Origin: Bilophila wadsworthia ATCC 49260
GTDB taxonomy: Bacteria; Desulfobacterota; Desulfovibrionia; Desulfovibrionales; Desulfovibrionaceae
Reading direction: 5' to 3'
DNA length: 64,000 nucleotides
Assembly (NCBI RefSeq): GCF_000701705.1
Contig: NZ_JNJP01000009.1
Location: forward strand, 17,672 to 81,671
Both the position numbers and the translations under genes were made by a program. This document shows positions 41,591 to 50,285 of the stretch, piece by piece (position 1 is the first letter of the stretch; each line of letters begins with the position of its first letter). Under the pieces are notes generated by a model. It saw nothing but the letters and a program-made list of their open reading frames with translations, was not told the DNA's origin and made no database searches.

Positions 41591-43513
41591 ATGCCCGCAC
41601 TCATGATTCAGGCGCCGGATCAGGCGTCCCCAGCCCTGCACGCAGCCTTGTATGCGGAATGGCAAAAATTCCGCGACGGGACCGCCCCCGTGGATCCCGA
41701 ATATATCCCCCCGTTCATCCTCGCCTCTTGGGAGCGCTGCCGGGAATCCGGCATTACCACGGAAGCCAACAGCATTGTACGTGTGGACGCGCTGCTCCTT
41801 GAGCAGGCCCAGCGTCTCAACAGCGATCTGCTGTGCAGCGCCCGTTCCATCATGGACAAACTGTTTTCCGTGGTGCGCGCCACGCGGTGCAGCATTTCGC
41901 TGACAGACGGCTCAGGGCTCGTGCTGCACACCCTGCGGAGTGAGGGCGACGGGCCCGACGTGCTTCCCGGCCAGATCGCCACGGAAACCGTATCCGGCAC
42001 CAACGGCATCGGGACTTGCCTTGTCGAACAGGAGACCGTGACCATCATCGGCGCACAGCACTATTGCGCCCGGCATCATGTCTGGAGCTGCACCGCATCC
42101 CCCATCCGCTACGAAGACGGCACGCTTGCAGGCGTCCTCAATGTTTCCATCGCCCGGGAATCCTATCATCTGCATACGCGGGGCATGGTGGAGGCTTCGG
42201 CCCACGCCATCGCGGAACAGCTCCACCTGCGGGCCGCTCTCGGCAGGCAGCGTGCGATCATGGAAGTGTTGGACGAGGGCATCCTTGAGGTCGGCGCCTC
42301 GGGTGAAATCCATTCCGCCAATGGGCGCGGGCTATCCATGCTCGGGCTGGAGGCGTTGCCGCCCCATCTCCACTTGCAGGACGCGGTGCTTTCCGAAGCA
42401 GTGCGCCGCGACATCCTTGACGAACACAATGCCTTTCAGGATCGGGAAGCCCTGCTGCATACCGCGAACGGCACGCTCCCGTGCGTGCTCTCCTTCGCGC
42501 CGCTCGGTATGGGCAAGGGCGGCGTGTTGGCCCTGCGCGAATCGCGCCGCCTGTGCGGGTTCGCGGCCCGCACCATCGGGGCCGGGGCGGTCTACGCGCT
42601 TGACGATATTCCGGGCGATTCCCCCGCCATTGCCCAGGCACGGGAGGCGCTCCGCCGCGCCGCGCGGCATGACGCTCCGGTCCTGCTCACGGGTGAGGAA
42701 GGGACGGAGCGGCACGGCTTCGCTCAGGCCATCCACAACGCGGGACGCCGCCGGGAGGCCCCCTTCGTCGCCGTGCACTGCGGAGGCATCCCGCGCAGCC
42801 TTATGCGCAGCGAACTGTTTGGATTCGATGGGGAAGGCGGCAGGCCCGGCAAATGCGAGCTGGCGGATGGCGGCACGCTGTTCCTCGACGGCGTGGAAGC
42901 CCTCCCCCTGACGGCACAGATGGGGATCGTGCGCCTGCTGCGCGGCGGAGAAACCGCCCGCGTCGGCGGAGGGCAAGGCCGCACAGTGAACGTCCGCCTT
43001 ATCGCCGGGGCAGGCCCGGGGCTTTCCGAAGCCGTGCGCGAAGGGCTTTTTCTTAAAGAACTGCATGAACTTTTACGGGAATATACCATAACGGTTCCAC
43101 CGCTGCGTGAAAGGCGTTCGGACATTGAGGCTCTTGCCGCCCGTTGCGCTTCCCGGTTCGCGCAGGCCCTCGGCAAACAGCCGAAGCCCATAGCCCCCGA
43201 AGCTATGGAGGCTCTGCTCAGGTATTCGTGGCCCGGCAATGTCCGGGAGCTGGAAACCGTTCTGGAGCGGGCCGTGGCCCTTGCCGAAGGCGACGTCATC
43301 GGGCTTTCCGATCTTCACGCCCGGATCTCCGCAGCCGAGGTTTCCGCACCCACAGGAAAACCGTTGCCCGGCCACGAAGCGAAACGCCTGCTCGCCGCGC
43401 TCGAACGGACGGCGGGCAATGTCCGCGAAGCCGCCAAACTCCTCGGCATCTCACGCGGCGGCTTCTACGTGAAGCTCAAAAAACTCGGCCTCAACCCCGA
43501 CGAATACCGCTAA
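41591..43513 (+). CDS. Degenerate AcoR-like enhancer-binding protein paralogue (no GAFTGA, altered Walker A)
   Basis: A 640-residue relative of the activator at 34511, colinear through the GAF-like sensor (about 80-210), PAS-like part and C-terminal Fis helix-turn-helix (GNVREAAKLLGISRGGFYVK). The AAA+ core is damaged. Walker A reads GEEGTERHG at 368-376, without the lysine. The stretch that should contain GAFTGA is shortened to FDGEGGRPGK at 412-421. Walker B is FLDGVEAL, with Gly in place of the catalytic Glu. The gene is otherwise full length and open. It should still bind DNA but not hydrolyse ATP or remodel sigma-54, so a repressor or antagonist role is likely. ATG 41591 is preferred to GTG 41552, though the ribosome-binding site is weak. 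Confidence 0.88.
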   Translation: MPALMIQAPDQASPALHAALYAEWQKFRDGTAPVDPEYIPPFILASWERCRESGITTEANSIVRVDALLLEQAQRLNSDLLCSARSIMDKLFSVVRATRCSISLTDGSGLVLHTLRSEGDGPDVLPGQIATETVSGTNGIGTCLVEQETVTIIGAQHYCARHHVWSCTASPIRYEDGTLAGVLNVSIARESYHLHTRGMVEASAHAIAEQLHLRAALGRQRAIMEVLDEGILEVGASGEIHSANGRGLSMLGLEALPPHLHLQDAVLSEAVRRDILDEHNAFQDREALLHTANGTLPCVLSFAPLGMGKGGVLALRESRRLCGFAARTIGAGAVYALDDIPGDSPAIAQAREALRRAARHDAPVLLTGEEGTERHGFAQAIHNAGRRREAPFVAVHCGGIPRSLMRSELFGFDGEGGRPGKCELADGGTLFLDGVEALPLTAQMGIVRLLRGGETARVGGGQGRTVNVRLIAGAGPGLSEAVREGLFLKELHELLREYTITVPPLRERRSDIEALAARCASRFAQALGKQPKPIAPEAMEALLRYSWPGNVRELETVLERAVALAEGDVIGLSDLHARISAAEVSAPTGKPLPGHEAKRLLAALERTAGNVREAAKLLGISRGGFYVKLKKLGLNPDEYR

Positions 43514-43692
43514 CCATAACGCCTGACGCCTCCGGATGTGACCGGAAGTATGCTCTCTGCGATCCTTCCGGCTCATGGCGGCCATGCCGGTATCGCGTTC
43601 TTCATCCATAATCCCTTCCCCCTGACCTTCCAGGTCGTCCCTTGCGGCCATTTCTCCCATGAATGGCCTCCTCAAGCTGTGTCCATAAAAAA

Positions 43693-43713
43693 GACATGTT
43701 CATATACACATGG
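43693..43713 (+). promoter_or_regulatory. Upstream activator site of the porin operon
   Basis: GACATGTTC at 43693-43701 with ACATGT (43694) and ACATGG (43708) 14 bp apart, the same spacing as at 36515. It lies about 120 bases before the -24 element. Confidence 0.6.
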
Positions 43714-43812
43714 TTTCAATATGAACAGCATTGAAGACACTTTTCACGATATGCCTTTCTAATGTTGCAAAATGATTCTTCTTTTCCGTACATCCGTGTA
43801 ACATGCTGATAT

Positions 43813-43828
43813 TGGCCCACTCTTTGCT
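43813..43828 (+). promoter_or_regulatory. Sigma-54 promoter of the porin-OYE operon
   Basis: TGGCCC-ACTCT-TTGCT, with GG at 43814-43815 and GC at 43826-43827. It is close in form to the element at 30309. Confidence 0.75.
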
Positions 43829-44040
43829 GTTCTCATAGGCAGGATACCGTTACAGGGGCAATCCGGTCCCCATCCTGGAGAGAAACGGCTTTCCGTGGGG
43901 GATCAGATTCTTTTCAATCTTTCGCTGTGGTTGCGTCGTGGGACAATCCGCGTGGCGGGCAGCGGCCCCTCCGATTGAGCGAAAAGACACAAACGGTTGC
44001 ACCAATCCAAAACGCTTGAGGAGAAACTGAGGAGAATCCC

Positions 44041-45483
44041 ATGAAGAAAGTGATTACCCTGCTGCTTGCCGCCGGTCTGGTCATCGGCGCCGCATCCGCC
44101 GCCAACGCCGTGGACATCAAAGCCAAGGGCCTATGGCACAATGCCATGTCCTTCGCGGACCGTAATTTTGAAAAACACAACGGCTCCGACAAGATGCAGA
44201 ATGCCACCCGTATCCGTACGCAGATCGACGTCATCGCGTCGGAAAGCCTCAAGGGTGTCGTCTATTTTGAAATCGGGCCCCAGAACTGGGGCAAGGGCGC
44301 GGACGGCGCGTCCCTCGGCACTGACGGCAAGGTGGTCAAGGTCCGCTACAACTATGTTGACTGGGTCATCCCCCAGACGGACGCCAAGGTCCGTATGGGC
44401 CTCCAGAACTTCAGCCTGCCCGGATTCGCCCTTCCAAACGTCATCCTCGGCGGCGGCGGCGCGGACGGCGCGGGCATCACCCTGTCCACCCAGTTCACCA
44501 AGAACATCGGAGCCACCCTCTTCTGGCTGCGCGCCGAAAACGACAACACCGACAGCGCCACCGACTACGGCAAGCAATACCACTACAGCGACGCCATGGA
44601 CTTCACGGGCATCACCCTGCCCCTCAAGTTCGACGGCGTGAAGGTGACCCCGTGGGCCATGTATGGTTTTGTGGGCCGCGACAGCTTTGAAAACGCCGGG
44701 GCCTCCGGTGACCAGAAGAAACTGTTGCAGGGCCTGCTGCCTCTCGGCGTGAGCAACAAGACCCTGACGGGCAACAGCCTGACCGATCGCCACGGCGACG
44801 CGTGGTGGGCCGGGTTCACGACAGAACTGAAGGTGCTTGATCCCTTCCGCTTCGCCCTCGACGCCACCTATGGCCGTGTCGATCTCGGCGAAGGCCTCAG
44901 CACCAAAGGCAAGAAGATCGACGTCAAACGCGAAGGCTGGATCGTGTCCGCCCTTGCCGAATACAAGATGGAATCCGTCACGCCCGGCCTCACGGCATGG
45001 TATTCCTCCGGCGACGACGCCAACGTCAACAACGGTTCCGAGCGCCTGCCCACCATCAACCCCGACGTAAAGGTGACTTCCTACGGCTTCGACGGCACGA
45101 ACTTCTGCCGCGCCCAGCAGGTCCTCGGCACCAGCGTCGACGGCACGTTCGGCATCGTGGGCCACTTGAAGGACATTTCTTTCTTTGAAGACCTCAGCCA
45201 CACCCTCCGCGTGGCCTTCTATCGGGGTACCAACAATACCGAAAATGTCCGCCAGAAGATGATCACGAAGCCCTCCGAAACGGTTTCCTCCATGTACTAC
45301 ATGACCACCGCCGACAAGGCGTGGGAAGTAAACGTCGATTCGGAATACAAGATTTACAAAAACCTCAGCCTGTTCCTCGAACTCGGCTACATCCGTATGG
45401 ATCTCGATTCCAACGTCTGGAAAGACTACGAATCCAAGAAGAACAACTTCAAGGGCGCGGTCTGCGTTCTCTACTCTTTCTAG
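44041..45483 (+). CDS. Outer-membrane homotrimeric porin (Desulfovibrio type)
   Basis: A 480-residue beta-barrel porin. The signal peptide MKKVITLLLAAGLVIGA ends near ANAVD. The mature start VDIKAKGLWHNAMSFADR and regularly alternating aromatic strands match the porins common in Desulfovibrionaceae, and the C-terminus VLYSF ends in the aromatic residue required for outer-membrane insertion. GAGGAG precedes ATG 44041. Under a sigma-54 promoter, it probably gives the catabolic island its outer-membrane entry route, with TRAP-TAXI or MFS transport across the inner membrane. Confidence 0.85.
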   Translation: MKKVITLLLAAGLVIGAASAANAVDIKAKGLWHNAMSFADRNFEKHNGSDKMQNATRIRTQIDVIASESLKGVVYFEIGPQNWGKGADGASLGTDGKVVKVRYNYVDWVIPQTDAKVRMGLQNFSLPGFALPNVILGGGGADGAGITLSTQFTKNIGATLFWLRAENDNTDSATDYGKQYHYSDAMDFTGITLPLKFDGVKVTPWAMYGFVGRDSFENAGASGDQKKLLQGLLPLGVSNKTLTGNSLTDRHGDAWWAGFTTELKVLDPFRFALDATYGRVDLGEGLSTKGKKIDVKREGWIVSALAEYKMESVTPGLTAWYSSGDDANVNNGSERLPTINPDVKVTSYGFDGTNFCRAQQVLGTSVDGTFGIVGHLKDISFFEDLSHTLRVAFYRGTNNTENVRQKMITKPSETVSSMYYMTTADKAWEVNVDSEYKIYKNLSLFLELGYIRMDLDSNVWKDYESKKNNFKGAVCVLYSF

Positions 45484-45503
45484 CGGATTCCCGTCATTCC
45501 CAC

Positions 45504-45533
45504 GGCTCCGGCGGCCCTTCCTCCGCCGGAGCC
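45504..45533 (+). terminator. GC-rich hairpin between porin and second OYE
   Basis: GGCTCCGGCGG and CCGCCGGAGCC form an 11-bp stem with an 8-nt loop. Only a weak T stretch follows, so partial read-through into the reductase is expected. Confidence 0.6.
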
Positions 45534-45599
45534 CTCACTTTGCCCGAAATCCCGCCCAACGCGGGTCAACCATACATTCTACACACGCAAGGAGACGGC

Positions 45600-47672
45600 A
45601 TGAGCACCGGACAATTCCATAAGCTCCTGTCACCGCTTTCGCTCGGAAGCGGCCTCACCCTGAAAAACAGGATGATCAAGGCCCCCCAGTCAAGCTGGTT
45701 TTTTGAGGACGACGGCTCGGCCGGGGACAGGGTCATTGACTTTTACGAAGCCATCGCCGCCGGCGGGGTCGGGCTTGTGATCGTATCCGCCATCACATGG
45801 CGTTCCGACCATCCCGCCGGGGCTTACGGCGCGCTCCACGACGACCGGTTCCTCCCCGGCATGAAGCGCCTCGTGGAACGCTGCCACGCGCACGGCTGCC
45901 CCGTGTTCTGCCAGCTCCACCACTCCGGGGCCTCGGCCATGACCGGACACGGCGGCGGCCTGCCCATCGGCCCCTCCGATCTCGGGCCGGATGAAATCCC
46001 CTGTCCCCCGCCGGTGGGCAAGCCCACGCGAGGCCTCACCGCCGAAGAAATCGCGGAGGACAAGGAACTCTATTTCAAGGCCGCCGAACGCGCCAAAGCC
46101 GCCGGGTTTGACGGCATCGAAGTCCACTGCGCGCACGGCTACTATCTGGAAAGCTTCGTGAGCCGGGTCTGGAACCGCCGCGACGACCAGTATGGCCCCC
46201 AGAGCCTCGAAAACCGTACCCGCCTGCCTCTCGAAATCATCGCCGGGCTGCGCGAGCGTCTCGGCGAGGACTATCCCCTCGGCCTGCGCATGAACGGTCA
46301 GGAGTGGGGTGCCGACAAGGGGCTGACCATCGCGGAAACCGTGGCCATCGCCAAGATTTTCGAGGGCGCGGGCGTGCGGTACATCAGCGTGTCCGGCTAC
46401 GGCTTCGGGCCGCTGCCGTTCCGCTATCTGCCCGACTACTGGCCCTATCCCGAGCCGGAAGAACACATGAAGCCCTACTTGAAGGATTTCATGGGCGACG
46501 GCCTGCTCATCCCCGCCGCTGCCGCCATCAAGCAGGCTGTGAACATTCCGGTCATCGCCGTAGGCCGTCTTGACGAGGCCAAGGCCGAAAAGATCCTTGA
46601 AGAAGGCAAGGCGGATCTCGTGGCCTTCGGGCGTGTTCTCTGGGCCGACCCGGAATTCCCCCGCAAGGTCGCGGAAGGCCGCATTGAGGATATCGTGCGC
46701 TGCACGCGCTGCGGAACCTGCGAAGATCCGCCGGTGGGCCGCCCGCGCCGCTGCCGGGTCAACCCCGCCATGGGCCGGGAAAGCCTTTTCGCCATCCGGC
46801 CCGCCGAAAAGAAAAAGAAGGTTGTGGTCATCGGCGGCGGCCCCGCCGGAATGGAGACGGCCCGCGTCGCCGCCCTGCGCGGGCATGACGTGACGCTGTT
46901 TGAAAAAAGCTCGCGGCTCGGCGGGAAGTTGCCCCTCGCGGCAATGATCAAGGGCGTGGAAGTCGAGGACGTGCGCCCCGTCATCAGCTATCTGACCACA
47001 CAGGTCGGCAAGTTGAACATCAAGGTCAGGCTTGGCGAGGAAGCCACCGTATCCAAGATCCTTGCCGAAAAGCCGGACGCCGTGGTCATCGCCACGGGGG
47101 GCCTGTACAGACTGCCCTCGCTCAAGGGCGTCGAAAACCGCAATGTCGCGGGCGTCAACAGCCTGTCGAAACAGGTCAAGCTGCCGTTGCTTGTTTTCGG
47201 GCCCGAGCTTTTGAACAAGCTGACCAAACTGTTCCTGCCCATCGGCAAGCGCGTGGCGATCATCGGCGGGCAGATCGAAGGGCTGCAAGGCGCGGTCTTC
47301 CTCCGCAAGCGCGGCCGTGAGGTGACGGTACTGGAACCTTCCGAGACGTTCGGCAAAGGCATCCCGCCCCGCTATCTTGATCGGCTCAAGCCCTGGCTCG
47401 CCAAGAAGGACGTCCAATTGCTCGGCGGCGTGACCTGCGACCAGATCACAGATCAGGGCGTGGTGATCACCACAAAGGACAAACAGCGCAAACTCATCGA
47501 AGCCGACACGGTGATGGTGCTCCTTTCGCAGGAACCCGACACCAGCCTGCTCGAAGCGCTCAAGGGCTCGGTCAAGGAGGTGCTCTGCGCGGGCTCGGTC
47601 AACGGCGCGCAGGTCGGCAGCCTCATCGTGAACGCCATTGAAGACGGACGCCGGATCGGATGTAATCTGTAG
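45600..47672 (+). CDS. NADH:flavin oxidoreductase, 2,4-dienoyl-CoA-reductase-like, copy 2
   Basis: A 690-residue FMN/4Fe-4S/FAD reductase. The barrel has QSSWFFEDDGSAGDRVIDFYE and the active-site segment EVHCAHGYYLESFVS. Cluster ligands are Cys368-x2-Cys371-x2-Cys374-x10-Cys385, spaced differently from copy 1. VVIGGGPAGMETAR binds FAD. An inserted loop before the NAD(P) site (LPLLVFGPELLNKLTKLF) is absent from copy 1. AAGGAG precedes ATG 45600. It lies behind the porin and so is co-induced with it. Two different reductases suggest successive or alternative C=C reductions of one substrate family. Confidence 0.87.
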   Translation: MSTGQFHKLLSPLSLGSGLTLKNRMIKAPQSSWFFEDDGSAGDRVIDFYEAIAAGGVGLVIVSAITWRSDHPAGAYGALHDDRFLPGMKRLVERCHAHGCPVFCQLHHSGASAMTGHGGGLPIGPSDLGPDEIPCPPPVGKPTRGLTAEEIAEDKELYFKAAERAKAAGFDGIEVHCAHGYYLESFVSRVWNRRDDQYGPQSLENRTRLPLEIIAGLRERLGEDYPLGLRMNGQEWGADKGLTIAETVAIAKIFEGAGVRYISVSGYGFGPLPFRYLPDYWPYPEPEEHMKPYLKDFMGDGLLIPAAAAIKQAVNIPVIAVGRLDEAKAEKILEEGKADLVAFGRVLWADPEFPRKVAEGRIEDIVRCTRCGTCEDPPVGRPRRCRVNPAMGRESLFAIRPAEKKKKVVVIGGGPAGMETARVAALRGHDVTLFEKSSRLGGKLPLAAMIKGVEVEDVRPVISYLTTQVGKLNIKVRLGEEATVSKILAEKPDAVVIATGGLYRLPSLKGVENRNVAGVNSLSKQVKLPLLVFGPELLNKLTKLFLPIGKRVAIIGGQIEGLQGAVFLRKRGREVTVLEPSETFGKGIPPRYLDRLKPWLAKKDVQLLGGVTCDQITDQGVVITTKDKQRKLIEADTVMVLLSQEPDTSLLEALKGSVKEVLCAGSVNGAQVGSLIVNAIEDGRRIGCNL

Positions 47673-47692
47673 GCAAAAGAAGAATAGACCAG

Positions 47693-47735
47693 AGGGGAAG
47701 AGGGGCTTTTCCAGAAAAGCCCCTCTTCCCCTTTT
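47693..47735. terminator. Strong bidirectional terminator between OYE copy 2 and the LysR gene
   Basis: A 19-bp perfect inverted repeat (47693-47711 and 47714-47732) with core GAGGGGCTTTT and its complement; T-rich on both strands. Confidence 0.85.
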
Positions 47736-47761
47736 GCGTCCGCTTGCCTGTGGTTCTATTG

Positions 47762-48667
47762 TTACGCTGGGCTATCCGCCTCCCGCCGATCCGCGATCTC
47801 GCGTTGCAGGCATTCCAGAAATTTTTCAGCGGCCTTCGAGAAAAACTGGTACTTTTTCCAGGCGATATGCAACCCCACTTCCAGCTTCGGCTCCAGCGGC
47901 CTGAAGCACAGCGGGCTGCCGCCGGATGTCCTGACGATCTTGTCCAGACACAGGGCGTATCCCATGCCTTCCTCCACCATGATCGAGGCGTTGTACAGCA
48001 GATTGTATGTCGTGGTGATGTTCAGCTTCTCATAACCTTCTCCGAACCATCCTGAAAATTCGTTTTTCACCAGATGCTGGTTGGAAGCGAGGAGCGGAAG
48101 GCCCAGCAGATCCTGCGGCCTTATCGTTGCCCTTGCCGCGAGAGGGCAGTCTTTTCGCATCAGCACGCCCCAAATGTCCGTCACCGGCAGCTTGATGAAG
48201 TCGTACTTCGACAGATCCGCCGGTTCGATGAAGACGCCGAAATCCACAAGCCCCCTGTCCAGCCGTTCCGTGACGTCATCCGCATTGCCGCTGAACAGGT
48301 GGTACGCAATGTGGGGGTACGCCGACTGGAGCCTGTGCGCCGCGCGGGCAATCAGCCGCATGGCGTCGGTCTCGCCGCCTCCGATATGGACATCACCGCT
48401 GATGGTTTCTTCCGCCGCGCTGAACTCGGATTCCGTCTTTTCCACCAACGTGACGATCTCCTGCGCCCTCTTGCGGAGGAACATGCCTTCCTCCGTCAGA
48501 GAAATCTTCCTTTTCCCGCGCAGGAACAACGTTTTCCCCAGTTCCTCCTCAAGTTCCATCATCTGCCGCGACAGCGTGGGCTGGGTGACGTGCAGGGCTT
48601 CCGCCGCCCCGGATATGCTTTCCTCCCTTGCCACGGCAAGGAAATAGCGAAGCACCCTCAGTTCCAT
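47762..48667 (-). CDS. LysR-family transcriptional regulator
   Basis: A 301-residue LysR regulator. The N-terminal helix-turn-helix is MELRVLRYFLAVAREESISGAAEALHVTQPTLSRQ, followed by the linker helix and a periplasmic-binding-like effector domain (SGDVHIGGGETDAM onwards). It is divergent from the small gene at 48881, and a 23-bp palindrome lies between them. It probably controls the hydrolase-MFS-flavoprotein group and its own gene. Its effector is unknown. Confidence 0.93.
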   Translation of the reverse strand: MELRVLRYFLAVAREESISGAAEALHVTQPTLSRQMMELEEELGKTLFLRGKRKISLTEEGMFLRKRAQEIVTLVEKTESEFSAAEETISGDVHIGGGETDAMRLIARAAHRLQSAYPHIAYHLFSGNADDVTERLDRGLVDFGVFIEPADLSKYDFIKLPVTDIWGVLMRKDCPLAARATIRPQDLLGLPLLASNQHLVKNEFSGWFGEGYEKLNITTTYNLLYNASIMVEEGMGYALCLDKIVRTSGGSPLCFRPLEPKLEVGLHIAWKKYQFFSKAAEKFLECLQREIADRREADSPA

Positions 48668-48787
48668 AGCTCATCTCCGCTTATTACAGACCGCCGCGCG
48701 CCGTTCGCCCGCATGTCTTCCCCGAATCCGGGTGACACGTGATGACGTCCTTGCCAGCCTGAGAAAACTCTTTGATATGGCGATTCA

Positions 48788-48810
48788 TACCATGCTTATT
48801 AGGCATGGTA
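48788..48810. promoter_or_regulatory. Candidate LysR operator
   Basis: TACCATGC-N7-GCATGGTA, a perfect 8-bp inverted repeat in the divergent promoter region, about 120 bases from the LysR start. A TATAAG at 48821 could be the -10 of the rightward promoter. Confidence 0.6.
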
Positions 48811-48880
48811 AAGGATTCAATATAAGTATTTGCTATTCAATGCCCCCGCTCTTATATGCATGTCACAGGAGAAAGCAACT

Positions 48881-49111
48881 ATGAAAGGGAACCCCAAACA
48901 AGACGATCCGCTGATTCAAAACCTGCATGATGCCGGATGCTCACAACAGATCATCGAGCAATTCATGCAGAGCAGAAAGGAAGGGAACATATTTTGCCAA
49001 ATACATATTCTTGTAAAACAGCGGAATCTGCTTCTTGAAGACCTCCATAAGGATCAGAACAAGCTGGATTGCCTTGATTACCTTCTTTTTCAACTGAAAA
49101 AAGGATACTGA
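48881..49111 (+). CDS. Small conserved helical protein
   Basis: A 76-residue protein, soluble and predicted all-helical, with LIQNLHDAGCSQQIIEQFMQ and LDCLDYLLFQLKKGY. Similar small proteins of unknown function occur in Clostridia and Desulfovibrionaceae next to LysR and flavoprotein genes, from general recollection. ATG 48881 follows GGAG with nine-base spacing; ATG 48860 is possible. It lies 68 bases before the hydrolase gene and probably shares its promoter. It may be a partner or regulator of the flavoprotein at 51569. Confidence 0.7.
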   Translation: MKGNPKQDDPLIQNLHDAGCSQQIIEQFMQSRKEGNIFCQIHILVKQRNLLLEDLHKDQNKLDCLDYLLFQLKKGY

Positions 49112-49179
49112 AACAGTCCTGCCGCGTTCCTTTCAATCCCCAGTCCGATCAAGAATACTCAAACCTCAAAGGAGACAAC

Positions 49180-50226
49180 ATGATGCGCGCAATGAAACAG
49201 CTCGGTATGACCGCCGCCATTATCGGCACAATGTCCGCCGCCCCGGTTCTGGCTCAGGAAATCCCCGCCGACGCCAGCAATTTCTACAAGAGCGAAAGCG
49301 TAACCGTGCGGCAGGTCACATTTCCGAACCAGTACAACATGAACATCGCCGGGAACCTCTTCCTGCCCAAGAATCTGGATCAGAAGACGAAACACGCCGC
49401 GATCATCGTCGGGCATCCCATGGGCGCGGTGAAGGAACAGAGCGCAAACCTGTACGCCGTCAAAATGGCGGAACAGGGATTCGTCACCCTTTCCGTGGAT
49501 CTGGCGTTCTGGGGCGGAAGCGAAGGCCAGCCGCGCAATGCCGTTTCACCGGACCTGTATGCCGAAACCTTCAGCGCCGCCGCGGACTTCCTCGGCACGA
49601 ACCCTCTTGTGGACCGTGAACGGATCGGGGTCATCGGCATCTGCGGCAGCGGCAGTTTCGCCATCAGCGCCGCCAAGATCGATCCCCGCCTGAAGGCCAT
49701 AGCGACAATCAGCATGTACGACATGGGCGCGGCCAACCGGAACGGACTCCGGCATGGCATGACCTTGGAGCAGCGAAAGCAGATCCTCAGGGAAGCGGCG
49801 GAACAGCGCTATGCGGAATTCACGGGCGGCGAAACCCGGTACACCAGCGGCACCGTCCATGAACTGACGGAAACGTCCACGCCCATCGAGCGGGAATTCT
49901 ACGCATTCTACCGGACGCCGAGAGGGGAATTCACTCCGGAAGGCTCCTCCCCGCAGCTCACCACGCACCCGACGTTCACCAGCAACGTCAAGTTCATGAA
50001 CTTCTACCCGTTCTCGGACATCGAGACGATTTCCCCGCGCCCCATGCTGTTCATCGCGGGCGAAAAGGCGCACTCCATCGAGTTCAGCGAAGACGCGTAC
50101 AGGCTCGCGGCGGAACCGAAGGAACTGTATATCGTCCCCGGAGCCGGGCATGTGGATCTGTATGACAGGGCAAGCCTTATCCCCTTCGGCAAGCTCACCG
50201 ACTTCTTTACGAAAAATCTGAAGTAA
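49180..50226 (+). CDS. Secreted alpha/beta hydrolase (dienelactone-hydrolase-like)
   Basis: A 348-residue hydrolase with a signal peptide ending near VLAQEI. The fold markers are AAIIVGHPMGAVKEQ (oxyanion region), the nucleophile elbow GVIGICGSGSF, a late FIAGEKAHS with an acidic residue and VPGAGHVDLYDR with the catalytic histidine. The elbow reads G-I-C-G-S-G, so a cysteine stands where esterases usually have serine, as in dienelactone hydrolases. GGAG precedes ATG 49180. Substrate unknown; the context with an MFS exporter suggests detoxification or ester hydrolysis in the periplasm. Confidence 0.82.
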   Translation: MMRAMKQLGMTAAIIGTMSAAPVLAQEIPADASNFYKSESVTVRQVTFPNQYNMNIAGNLFLPKNLDQKTKHAAIIVGHPMGAVKEQSANLYAVKMAEQGFVTLSVDLAFWGGSEGQPRNAVSPDLYAETFSAAADFLGTNPLVDRERIGVIGICGSGSFAISAAKIDPRLKAIATISMYDMGAANRNGLRHGMTLEQRKQILREAAEQRYAEFTGGETRYTSGTVHELTETSTPIEREFYAFYRTPRGEFTPEGSSPQLTTHPTFTSNVKFMNFYPFSDIETISPRPMLFIAGEKAHSIEFSEDAYRLAAEPKELYIVPGAGHVDLYDRASLIPFGKLTDFFTKNLK

Positions 50227-50285
50227 CATTCCGGGAAGGGCGGGGCCTCAGTTGAGGGCACCGCCCTCATCCCAAAGGGCATAGT

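Larger units (their letters stand above)
43514..44040. other. Control region upstream of the porin
   Basis: About 525 bases without a gene, holding the ACATGT activator site at 43693-43713 and the sigma-54 promoter at 43813-43828. The final 200 bases form a long untranslated leader for the porin transcript. Confidence 0.65.

Noticed and set aside
45690..47417. 575-codon minus-strand frame opposite the second flavin reductase
   Set aside because: Antisense shadow of a gene with intact FMN, Fe-S and FAD motifs.
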